From Psychrobacter sp. NG254 (GTDB lineage: Bacteria; Pseudomonadota; Gammaproteobacteria; Pseudomonadales; Moraxellaceae), in contig NZ_JADHDA010000005.1 in assembly GCF_015277735.1 (NCBI RefSeq), positions 248,001 through 312,000 on the forward strand: a DNA stretch of 64,000 nucleotides, written 5' to 3'. The position numbers and the translations under genes are program-made. Every line of letters starts with the position of its first letter. Within the stretch, counting starts at the first letter, position 1. Under the pieces are notes generated by a model. It was not told the origin of the DNA, did not search any database, and saw nothing but the letters and a program-made list of their open reading frames with translations. This document shows, piece by piece, positions 57,127-64,000 of this stretch.

Positions 57127-58118
57127 TGAAACGCTTTGAATATAGTCGTGCTGATGCACCAGAGCAAGCGGCAATATCCGCCAGTGCCAAAGAGGCTTCT
57201 TTTATCGCGGGTGGCACCAACTTATTAGATTTGATGAAATTGGAGATTGAGACGCCAATTAAATTGGTTGATATTACCCGTCTAGAATTAGAACAGGTTG
57301 AATCCACTGCCGATGGTGGTTTGCGTATCGGTACGCTTGTGACCAACAGCGATTTGGCGGCGCATCCTGAAGTTATTGCCAATTATCCAGTATTGTCCCG
57401 AGCGATTTTGGCAGGGGCGACTGGTCAGCTGCGCAATAAAGCAACGACTGGCGGTAACTTCTTGCAGCGCACTCGTTGCTATTATTTTTATCAGACAGAC
57501 AGCGCTTGTAATAAGCGTGAACCGGGCACAGGTTGTCCTGCTATCAATGGTGAAAACCGTACGCTAGCTATTTTAGGTACGAGCGATGCCTGTATTGCTC
57601 AGCATCCATCTGATATGGCAGTGGCGATGCGCTTGCTAGATGCCACTATCGAGACAGTTAAGGCGGACGGCTCGACTCGCGCTATCAATGTGAAGGATTT
57701 TTATTGCTTACCAAAAGATACGCCGCATATCGAAAACGTATTAGAGGCAGGCGAGTTAATCACTCATGTTGTATTACCTGCGCCTATCAAAGGTATGCAC
57801 ACCTATGACAAAGTTCGCGATCGCGCCTCTTATGCATTTGCGCTTGTGTCCTGTGCTGCAGTGATAGACGCTAATGATAGCGGCAATCTGCAAACGGTAC
57901 GATTGGCATTTGGTGGTATCGGTACTGAGCCATGGCGTAACGAAGCGGTTGAGGCACTGTTAACGGGTACCGATGGCAATAATGACGTTATCGCGCAAGC
58001 TGCCGATCTGTTATTGAATGATGCCAAAGGTAATGGTCAAAATGACTTTAAGATACCGTTGACGCGTCGCCTACTAAAACAAGTCATTCAGCGCGCACTA
58101 GCGGGCGAGGGAGCATAA
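57126..58118 (+). CDS. paoB: PaoB-type FAD-binding subunit
   Basis: A 330-residue FAD subunit. The flavin site is FIAGGTNLLDLMKLEIETP and later GATGQLRNKATTGGNFLQRTRC, with a [4Fe-4S]-type cysteine set (CYYFYQTDSACNKREPGTGC) as in PaoB and 4-hydroxybenzoyl-CoA reductase. It transfers electrons from the molybdenum centre. The strong AGGAGG ribosome site lies inside the end of paoA. Its stop is two bases before the paoC ATG. Confidence 0.93.
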   Translation: MKRFEYSRADAPEQAAISASAKEASFIAGGTNLLDLMKLEIETPIKLVDITRLELEQVESTADGGLRIGTLVTNSDLAAHPEVIANYPVLSRAILAGATGQLRNKATTGGNFLQRTRCYYFYQTDSACNKREPGTGCPAINGENRTLAILGTSDACIAQHPSDMAVAMRLLDATIETVKADGSTRAINVKDFYCLPKDTPHIENVLEAGELITHVVLPAPIKGMHTYDKVRDRASYAFALVSCAAVIDANDSGNLQTVRLAFGGIGTEPWRNEAVEALLTGTDGNNDVIAQAADLLLNDAKGNGQNDFKIPLTRRLLKQVIQRALAGEGA

Positions 58119-58120
58119 TC

Positions 58121-60559
58121 ATGGCATTATTTGAATCAATTACTCAGTCAGAACCGACCAAAAAAATGACCATGGATGAGCCTGTTGAGTCTTTATTTAG
58201 TACAACGGCGAGCAAACTGGTCGGTCAGCCGATCAACCGTGTTGACGGCTCGCTAAAGGTTAGCGGTCAAGCACATTATAGTGCCGAGATTCACTTAGAC
58301 AATAAAGCGTATGGTGTCTTGGTCGGTGCGACTATTGCTAAAGGTCAAGTCGAGAACATCGATAGCAGTTCTTTAGACGGCATTCCTAATATTATCAAGG
58401 TTGTGACAGACCCTAAGCACTTTTTGCGTAACTCTCAACAAGGCGGGTTAAAAAAAGCACCAAAGCAGGGCGCGACTGAGATTTTTTATCATGGTCAACC
58501 TATTGCTGTGGTAATCGCTGAAACCTTCGAAGCAGCAACAGAAGGGGCGAAGGCGCTCAAAGTTACTTATAAAGATGAGACTGACCAAGCGGCGTTAAAT
58601 TTTACTAAAGAATTATCCAACGCTCATGCAGTCGATGAAAAAAAAGGCTCTGACAAAAATTATGTCCAAGGAGATCCTGCGCAAGGTCTAGCTGATGCTG
58701 AGGTAACACTTGATCGCTTTTATCATACGCCAAGTCAAAACAGCTCTGCGATGGAGCCACATGCAACATTGGCACATTGGGAAGGTGATAATCTCGTTCT
58801 TTATACGGCCAATCAAATGCTTGCGTCTTGCAAGCAGCAAGTGATGGACGCGCTAGACTTAAATAAAGATCAAGTTCAATTAATTGCACACTATGTCGGT
58901 GGTGGTTTTGGTAGCAAGCTCGGTATTGCTCCTGAATCTATTGCTGCTGCGATTGCTTCAAAAGAGCTTGGTCGTCCAGTATTGATTACCATGACGCGTC
59001 CACAAGTGATGGAAGCGACAGTCAGACGCTCAAACACTCGTCAGCGCATTGCGATTGGCTGTGATAAAGACGGTGTTATCGATACTTTAATTCATGATAC
59101 CGTTTCTAGTAATTTGCCAGACGAAGCGTTCTTTGAGCCAACTGCCTTGTCTACGCACTATCTATACAGTGGTAAAAACCGCCGTGTAAATTATGAAATG
59201 GTCGACATGAATCAAGTGCTATCAGGCTCGATGCGTGCACCTGGTGAAGCGGTCGGTATGATTGCTGTTGAATGTGCGATGGATGAATTAGCTGTTCAGT
59301 TGAATCTTGATCCTATCGAGCTGCGCCGCCGCAATGAACCCGAGAAAGATCCTAGCAAAGATATTCCGTTTTCGTCACGTCAGCTTATCGCTTGTATGGA
59401 GCAAGGTGCAGAGCAGTTTGGTTGGAGTCAGCGCAATGCTAAGCCTGCCAGTCAATTAGAAGGTGACTGGTGGATAGGAACGGGCATGGCTGCTGCGGCA
59501 CGTGGTAATCAGTTACAGTCTTCTGAAGCTCGTGCAACTTTGCAAGTTGATAAGTCAAAAGCGCTCGGTGTGAAAGCAGTTATCGAGACAGATATGACGG
59601 ACATTGGTACAGGGTCTTATACTGTGTTTTCTCAGGTAGCTGCAGATTTATTAGGGTTGCCCATTGACCATATCGAGATGAAATTAGGCGATAGTGCTCT
59701 GCCGCCTGCATCAGGTTCAGGTGGTAGCTGGGGCGCAGCGAGTGCAGGTAGTGGCGTCTATCTCGCTTGTGAGCAGTTGCGTGAGATGCTAGCAGAAAAA
59801 GTCGGTCTATACCCTGATACGATTCAGCTAGATAACGGTCAAATTAAGCAAGTAGGTAAGCATGATCTGACTGCGGTAGAGGCAGCCAAAGAGAACGGTC
59901 AAGCGTTCGCTGATAGTACTATTGACAAAATATCTGAAACGACCGGAGTCTCATTTTCAGAGAATGTATTAGAAGAACAGACAGCATCAGAAAAATATGA
60001 TTTTGACAATATAGAATCATATGCTCTTGCTGACGTGGTCGCAGGCTATGAGGAGCAAAAAGTCAGTGCCAAAGGACAGATAAAGCCAGGTAAAAATGGT
60101 AAAAAGTATCGTCAGTCTTCTTTTGGTGCAAACTTCGCTGAAGTGGCCGTACACAAAGTTACGGGTGAGATTCGAGTGAAACGTATGACTGGCGCATTTG
60201 CCGCAGGTCGTATTCTTAATCACAAAACAGCGACTTCGCAATGCTATGGCGGCATGGTGTTTGGTATTGGTTCAGCGTTGATGGAAGAGGTCATCCATGA
60301 TAAACGTGACGGACGCCTGTGTAACCATGACCTCGCTGAGTACCATGTGCCAGTTAATGCTGATGTTCCGCAGTTGGATGTGATATTGGTCGAAGAGGAT
60401 GATCCTTATACCAACCCGATGCATATCAAGGGTATTGGTGAGACGGCTATTGCCGGTGCTGCCGCCGCGATTGCTAATGCTGTCTATAACGCAGTTGGCG
60501 TACGTGTTTATGATTTTCCGATTACGCTTGATAAGCTGCTTTACGAGATGCCAGAGTAA
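58121..60559 (+). CDS. paoC: PaoC-type molybdenum cofactor subunit
   Basis: An 812-residue molybdopterin subunit, the catalytic part of an aldehyde-type oxidoreductase. Blocks include VGGGFGSKLG, the pterin-binding GSMRAPGEAVGM, and the catalytic Glu near 774 in GIGETAIAGAAAAIANAV. It is about 80 residues longer than Escherichia coli PaoC. A loop around residues 590-640 (KENGQAF to SEKYDFD) accounts for part of this. Substrate specificity for aldehydes is inferred only from the family. A terminator follows, but cofactor genes continue on the same strand. Confidence 0.94.
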   Translation: MALFESITQSEPTKKMTMDEPVESLFSTTASKLVGQPINRVDGSLKVSGQAHYSAEIHLDNKAYGVLVGATIAKGQVENIDSSSLDGIPNIIKVVTDPKHFLRNSQQGGLKKAPKQGATEIFYHGQPIAVVIAETFEAATEGAKALKVTYKDETDQAALNFTKELSNAHAVDEKKGSDKNYVQGDPAQGLADAEVTLDRFYHTPSQNSSAMEPHATLAHWEGDNLVLYTANQMLASCKQQVMDALDLNKDQVQLIAHYVGGGFGSKLGIAPESIAAAIASKELGRPVLITMTRPQVMEATVRRSNTRQRIAIGCDKDGVIDTLIHDTVSSNLPDEAFFEPTALSTHYLYSGKNRRVNYEMVDMNQVLSGSMRAPGEAVGMIAVECAMDELAVQLNLDPIELRRRNEPEKDPSKDIPFSSRQLIACMEQGAEQFGWSQRNAKPASQLEGDWWIGTGMAAAARGNQLQSSEARATLQVDKSKALGVKAVIETDMTDIGTGSYTVFSQVAADLLGLPIDHIEMKLGDSALPPASGSGGSWGAASAGSGVYLACEQLREMLAEKVGLYPDTIQLDNGQIKQVGKHDLTAVEAAKENGQAFADSTIDKISETTGVSFSENVLEEQTASEKYDFDNIESYALADVVAGYEEQKVSAKGQIKPGKNGKKYRQSSFGANFAEVAVHKVTGEIRVKRMTGAFAAGRILNHKTATSQCYGGMVFGIGSALMEEVIHDKRDGRLCNHDLAEYHVPVNADVPQLDVILVEEDDPYTNPMHIKGIGETAIAGAAAAIANAVYNAVGVRVYDFPITLDKLLYEMPE

Positions 60560-60584
60560 TTTTTTAAACCATATGTACGACAGG

Positions 60585-60608
60585 AACCCGCTTAATGAGC
60601 GGGTTTTT
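60585..60608 (+). terminator. Terminator between paoC and the XdhC-like gene
   Basis: AACCCGCT pairs with AGCGGGTT around TAATG and is followed by T5. It lies 25 bases after the paoC stop, so paoABC may be made more strongly than the maturation genes that follow. Confidence 0.85.
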
Positions 60609-60671
60609 ATAACTCAATCAGCAGTATTATTTCATCATTATCAAAAAGATAACCATCAAATAAGAGGTGTT

Positions 60672-61997
60672 ATGAATCAAGTCGCTGACATTCTTAAGCT
60701 GGCAAGTAAGGCTCAGCAGCAAGGCATTGATGCTGTACTGGCAACAGTCGTACGTACCGAGGGCTCAGCATATCGCCGTGCAGGCGCGATGATGCTTATC
60801 TGTGAGGATGGTCGCTCAGTTGGGATGATTAGTGGTGGCTGCTTGGAGCCGCATATTATCAAACGCGCCTTTTGGCTTACGCGTGACGGTGCTACTGTGC
60901 AAGTCTATCAAACGGGTGATGACATTGAATATGCTGACAATGGCCAAGCGCAAGTAGGTGTTAACGAAACTAAGTCTGATATATATAATGAGTCAGATAG
61001 CGATTTAGATGACGGTTTAGACAACGCAGACTTTGATGAGCTAAATTTTGGATTGGGCTGTAATGGACGAGTGCATGTGTTGTTTGAGCGATTGGCAACG
61101 GCTGAGCCATTGTTAGATATCATCAGTAACGTTCGACGTACTCAGCAGCCGATCACAGTGGCGACTTTAATTCGTGCTAACGACTATCAGCATCAAGATT
61201 CTATATCGCAAAACGGTGATAATTTGCAAACTGGGATGAGGGTTAATTTAGATGAACATCGCAGTTTGAGAAGCATTTCTGCACAAGGGAAAACAGCGTT
61301 TTCAAGCATACTTGCCCATACCGTAGAAGAATTAGCACAATATAAGCTGTCTGATAAAAATGCCGAATATGTGACGGTGGAAAACGGTGAGGTAAATACA
61401 GAGTGGCTTGTGCAACGATTGCAACCACAAGTGCGTTTATTGATTTGCGGCGCAGGTAATGATGTGATGCCACTGGTGACCATGGCCAAGCTACAGGACT
61501 GGCATGTGACAGTTATAGATAGTCGCGCGCAATATGCGACGCGCATGCGTTTTCCTCAAGCGGATGCTGTGATGTCGCTACCTTTAAATGACAGTGGGGC
61601 TTTGCTTGAGCTAAGCAATAACGCAGCAGTCGCTCTGATGTCACACAGCTTGAGTCAAGATCGTGCTCGTCTAGCAATACTGCTTGAGCATTTAGACAAT
61701 TATAGATACTTAGGACAATTGGGGCCGCGCTATCGTACTGAACGCTTGATTGATGAAATCAGCATGAATATTAGCAATCCTACTATTTTAAAAGCTGGTA
61801 TCCGTAAATTGCATTATCCGATTGGTTATAAGCTTGGTGGAGACGGTCCTGAAGCATTGGCACTTGGCATCATGGCACAGATAAATGCGGTCATGCACAA
61901 TCAAATCGCTCCAGTAGGTTTTTCGAATAGTAATCTCTTGAATACATCAGTGGTGAGTAGTGATACGGATGCTGATATTATTCAGAGTATCATATGA
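60672..61997 (+). CDS. XdhC/CoxI family molybdenum-enzyme maturation protein
   Basis: About 441 residues. The N-terminal XdhC_CoxI domain shows VLATVVRTEGSAYRRAGAMM and VGMISGGCLEPHI. The Rossmann-like C-terminal domain shows LLICGAGNDVMPLV and LGQLGPRYRTERLI. These proteins load and sulfurate the cofactor of enzymes such as PaoABC. An acidic insert (around residues 105-130, ESDSDLDDGLDNADFDE) is unusual. AGAGG precedes ATG 60672. The frame also opens at 60399 inside paoC, which is rejected. Its stop overlaps the next gene as ATGA. Confidence 0.9.
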   Translation: MNQVADILKLASKAQQQGIDAVLATVVRTEGSAYRRAGAMMLICEDGRSVGMISGGCLEPHIIKRAFWLTRDGATVQVYQTGDDIEYADNGQAQVGVNETKSDIYNESDSDLDDGLDNADFDELNFGLGCNGRVHVLFERLATAEPLLDIISNVRRTQQPITVATLIRANDYQHQDSISQNGDNLQTGMRVNLDEHRSLRSISAQGKTAFSSILAHTVEELAQYKLSDKNAEYVTVENGEVNTEWLVQRLQPQVRLLICGAGNDVMPLVTMAKLQDWHVTVIDSRAQYATRMRFPQADAVMSLPLNDSGALLELSNNAAVALMSHSLSQDRARLAILLEHLDNYRYLGQLGPRYRTERLIDEISMNISNPTILKAGIRKLHYPIGYKLGGDGPEALALGIMAQINAVMHNQIAPVGFSNSNLLNTSVVSSDTDADIIQSII

Positions 61998-62716
61998 GCA
62001 AGAGTGCATTTACAGAAGGTACTGAACATACAGAAAGTACTGAGCGACAGAGCCAAAATCACGCGGTCATCATCTTGGCAAGTGGACTCAGTCAGCGTCT
62101 CGGTCAACCCAAACAGATGCTTTTTAAGAATGGCGAGCCGTTAATTACTTATATGACTCGATTGGCAATAACTACCAATCCGCAAGCCATTGTCATTGTC
62201 ATTCCTGATAATCATCGTTTGATTGCTAGTGCGATTACAGAGTTGGCTGATCAATATCCAGCAGTTCAAATAGTGATGAACTCACAAGCTGATACTGGTA
62301 TGGCGCATAGTTTGAGTTTAGGTATTGAGACAATTACTGCTTTTGAATCGACTTCAATCGATCGAGTGCTCATCATAGGAGTCGATCAAGTATTATTAGA
62401 CGAGCATCATATAACAGCATTGCTAGCGGGCAAGCAGACGGTAGTGGCCAGTCACTATCATAACTGGCAACCTTTAGAGAAACATCAAAATCGAGATGAA
62501 ACGGTATCTGATATCATTGGTCTGCCTTTAGCAATTAACTATAAATTGCTCAAACAGTGGCAGTCAGAATTGATCGGCGACAAAGGGCTTCGTCATCTAA
62601 TTAGAGGATTGCCTGCCGAAAAAATAGGCAGGGTCGATAATAACCAACTTAGCTACGACATTGATACGCCTGAGCAGCTGACGTATGCCAAACAACAAGG
62701 ATGGCTTGATAGCTAG
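61994..62716 (+). CDS. mocA: Molybdenum cofactor cytidylyltransferase-like (MocA)
   Basis: A 240-residue nucleotidyltransferase. The N-terminal LASGLSQRLGQPKQMLFKNGEPLI is the MobA/MocA nucleotide loop, and QADTGMAHSLSLGIETI and GVDQVLLDEHHITALL follow. It probably converts molybdopterin to the cytosine dinucleotide used by PaoC-type enzymes. The ATG overlaps the upstream stop by four bases, so it is coupled to the XdhC-like gene. Confidence 0.9.
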   Translation: MSKSAFTEGTEHTESTERQSQNHAVIILASGLSQRLGQPKQMLFKNGEPLITYMTRLAITTNPQAIVIVIPDNHRLIASAITELADQYPAVQIVMNSQADTGMAHSLSLGIETITAFESTSIDRVLIIGVDQVLLDEHHITALLAGKQTVVASHYHNWQPLEKHQNRDETVSDIIGLPLAINYKLLKQWQSELIGDKGLRHLIRGLPAEKIGRVDNNQLSYDIDTPEQLTYAKQQGWLDS

Positions 62717-62764
62717 CCTGATTAACCTAATTTATTTCGAACAGTATTCATTTTGAACAACGAA

Positions 62765-63340
62765 ATGCGAGAGAATAAAATCATAAATACGATAGAAACA
62801 GAACGGTTGTACCTTAGACAATGGCAAGCAAGTGACTTTGTGACATTCGCTGAAATGAATGCTGATCTTGACGTAATGAAGTATTTTCCCAAGCCATTAT
62901 CGTCAAAAGTGAGCGATGCGATAGCCAATAAATGCGCGCAGCTTATTAAAGATAAAGGTTGGGGCTTTTGGGCGGTGAGTCTAAAAGAGACAGATACTTT
63001 TATCGGTATGGTTGGGTTAAATCATGCGCATGCCGATATGCCGTTTTCTCCTGCTGTCGAGATTGCTTGGCGACTACACAAAGATTATTGGGGACAAGGT
63101 TATGCGACTGAAGCTGCGCGTGCATCACTGCACTACGCCTTCACTGAGCTGGCGCTTGAAGAGGTGGTTTCATTTACAGCGGTTATCAATAAACGCTCGC
63201 AACTCATTATGCAGCGTATTGGCATGACTGATACAGGCAATAATTTTCATCATCCAATGCTTGACGCTGATCATCGGCTTGCCGAGCACGTGCTATATAA
63301 AATAACTCGGCAGCAGTGGCAAGATATCAATGGTGGTTAG
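62765..63340 (+). CDS. GNAT acetyltransferase, RimJ/RimL type
   Basis: About 191 residues. The pattern ETERLYLRQWQASDF, VEIAWRLHKDYWGQGYATEAARASLHYAF and SQLIMQRIGMTDTG matches the RimJ/RimL or Acetyltransf_3 group, which often acetylates N-termini or small molecules. The TTG at 62753 would add four residues. ATG 62765 is preferred, but no good ribosome site precedes either. The gap of 48 bases from mocA allows co-transcription. Confidence 0.88.
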   Translation: MRENKIINTIETERLYLRQWQASDFVTFAEMNADLDVMKYFPKPLSSKVSDAIANKCAQLIKDKGWGFWAVSLKETDTFIGMVGLNHAHADMPFSPAVEIAWRLHKDYWGQGYATEAARASLHYAFTELALEEVVSFTAVINKRSQLIMQRIGMTDTGNNFHHPMLDADHRLAEHVLYKITRQQWQDINGG

Positions 63341-63449
63341 AAGTTACCATACTGAGGAATTCGATGGACTGTACGAGACCGCTGACATATTTTGCTTCAT
63401 CACACACTAAACGATAGAGGCTTATTGAGTGTGAATAAATAAAGAATCA

Positions 63450-64000
63450 CTATGTCGTTTCACGCCATTTACCTTGAACCATAATACATTGGATAGGGTT
63501 TAGCCCCATCTGATAGACCAAGTCAGCAGGGCGGGCGATATCCCATAGTGCTAAATCAGCATCACAGCCAACCTCTATTTTTCCTTTATTAGGTAATCCT
63601 AAAGCTTGTGCTGCATAGACGGTCGAGCCTGCCAGTGCTTCTTCGGGCGTCAGGTAAAACAATGTACAGCCCATGTTCATGGTCAACAATAGCGACGTTA
63701 ACGGTGAGGTGCCAGGGTTACAATCGGTTGAAATGGCTATAGGGACTTGGTGCTTACGTAATGCATCAATCGGCGGTAACTTAGTGTCACGTAGCGTATA
63801 AAACGCCCCTGGTAATATCACGGCAACGGTATTGCTAGCCGCCATTTTTTTGATATCTTCTTCTGACAAATGCTCTAGATGGTCGCTCGATAGCCCTTTA
63901 TATTCAGCAACTAAGGCACTACCGCCTATATCAGACAGCTGCTCAGAGTGCAGTTTGACTGGTAGATCCAATGAGCGAGCCACTTCAAACACTCGTCTGA
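63450..64000 (-). CDS. hutI: Imidazolonepropionase, 3' part (5' end outside window)
   Basis: About the last 183 codons of a histidine-degradation amidohydrolase that opens the imidazolone ring. Visible are the metal-linked [22 protein letters not shown] and [17 protein letters not shown], the [16 protein letters not shown] segment with the catalytic Asp, and the C-terminal ADLALWDI. The frame stays open through the last base of the window, so the start lies further right. The other hut genes are presumably beyond the edge. Confidence 0.93.
   Translation of the reverse strand, partial: RRVFEVARSLDLPVKLHSEQLSDIGGSALVAEYKGLSSDHLEHLSEEDIKKMAASNTVAVILPGAFYTLRDTKLPPIDALRKHQVPIAISTDCNPGTSPLTSLLLTMNMGCTLFYLTPEEALAGSTVYAAQALGLPNKGKIEVGCDADLALWDIARPADLVYQMGLNPIQCIMVQGKWRETT

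Noticed and set aside
60399-60671. Upstream extension of the XdhC-like gene inside paoC
   Set aside because: It overlaps paoC in another phase; the family start and ribosome site are at ATG 60672.

Overview
The window looks like chromosome of a gamma-proteobacterium of the family Moraxellaceae, most likely Psychrobacter. This is inferred from protein styles and gene order, not from a search. Supporting points are a type II secretion gspN-gspC-gspD block without the other gsp genes, efp divergent from epmB, a FimX-like c-di-GMP protein, a short H-NS-like protein, moderate base composition with AT-rich intergenic DNA, and many strong bidirectional terminators. No rRNA, tRNA, CRISPR array or prophage was seen.

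Layout. 1-6.7 kb: the 3' part of ubiA overlapping a DUF4112 membrane gene, small lipoprotein and membrane genes, mnmC, and a yciI pair. 6.7-18.8 kb: yciB divergent from a PHP-domain RNase (rnm-like), a membrane diguanylate cyclase, truD, a Rieske/ferredoxin-reductase fusion, acetyltransferase, secreted unknowns, gor and a split ThrE exporter. 18.9-21.5 kb: a small accessory patch between a DUF503 gene and uvrA. It has a REP-associated tyrosine transposase framed by inverted REP palindromes, an AT-rich membrane gene broken by one in-frame stop, and a small lipoprotein framed by two near-identical terminators. 21.5-30 kb: uvrA, a YajR-like transporter, DUF3833 lipoprotein, ssb, a 0.9 kb AT-rich gap with a MITE-like element, and an H-NS-like gene behind several palindromes.

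29.6-45 kb: gspN-gspC-gspD, with a 16-bp repeat array in the gspD leader, tatD-like, tcdA, a hybrid histidine kinase, efp/epmB divergent (epmB lysylates EF-P Lys34), then a 619-residue unknown with a PilZ-like tail followed by a FimX-like REC-PAS-GGDEF-EAL protein. 45-50 kb: cytochrome c, then MoxR ATPase-DUF58-TgpA transglutaminase. 50-56 kb: DUF4031, DUF302 lipoprotein, LysR regulator divergent from glutathione-dependent formaldehyde dehydrogenase, haloacid dehalogenase, DsbA-like protein, nitroreductase. 56.4-62.7 kb: a complete PaoABC-type molybdenum hydroxylase operon with its XdhC-like chaperone and MocA-like cytidylyltransferase. The window ends in an acetyltransferase and the 3' part of hutI on the minus strand.

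Most of the window is ordinary housekeeping DNA and I see no clear new defence or biosynthetic system. The least explained signals are non-coding: several imperfect 15-16 bp tandem arrays in different intergenic gaps, the REP/transposase patch, two MITE-like elements, a 22-bp GAAA-capped hairpin after gspD, and stacked palindromes before the H-NS-like gene.
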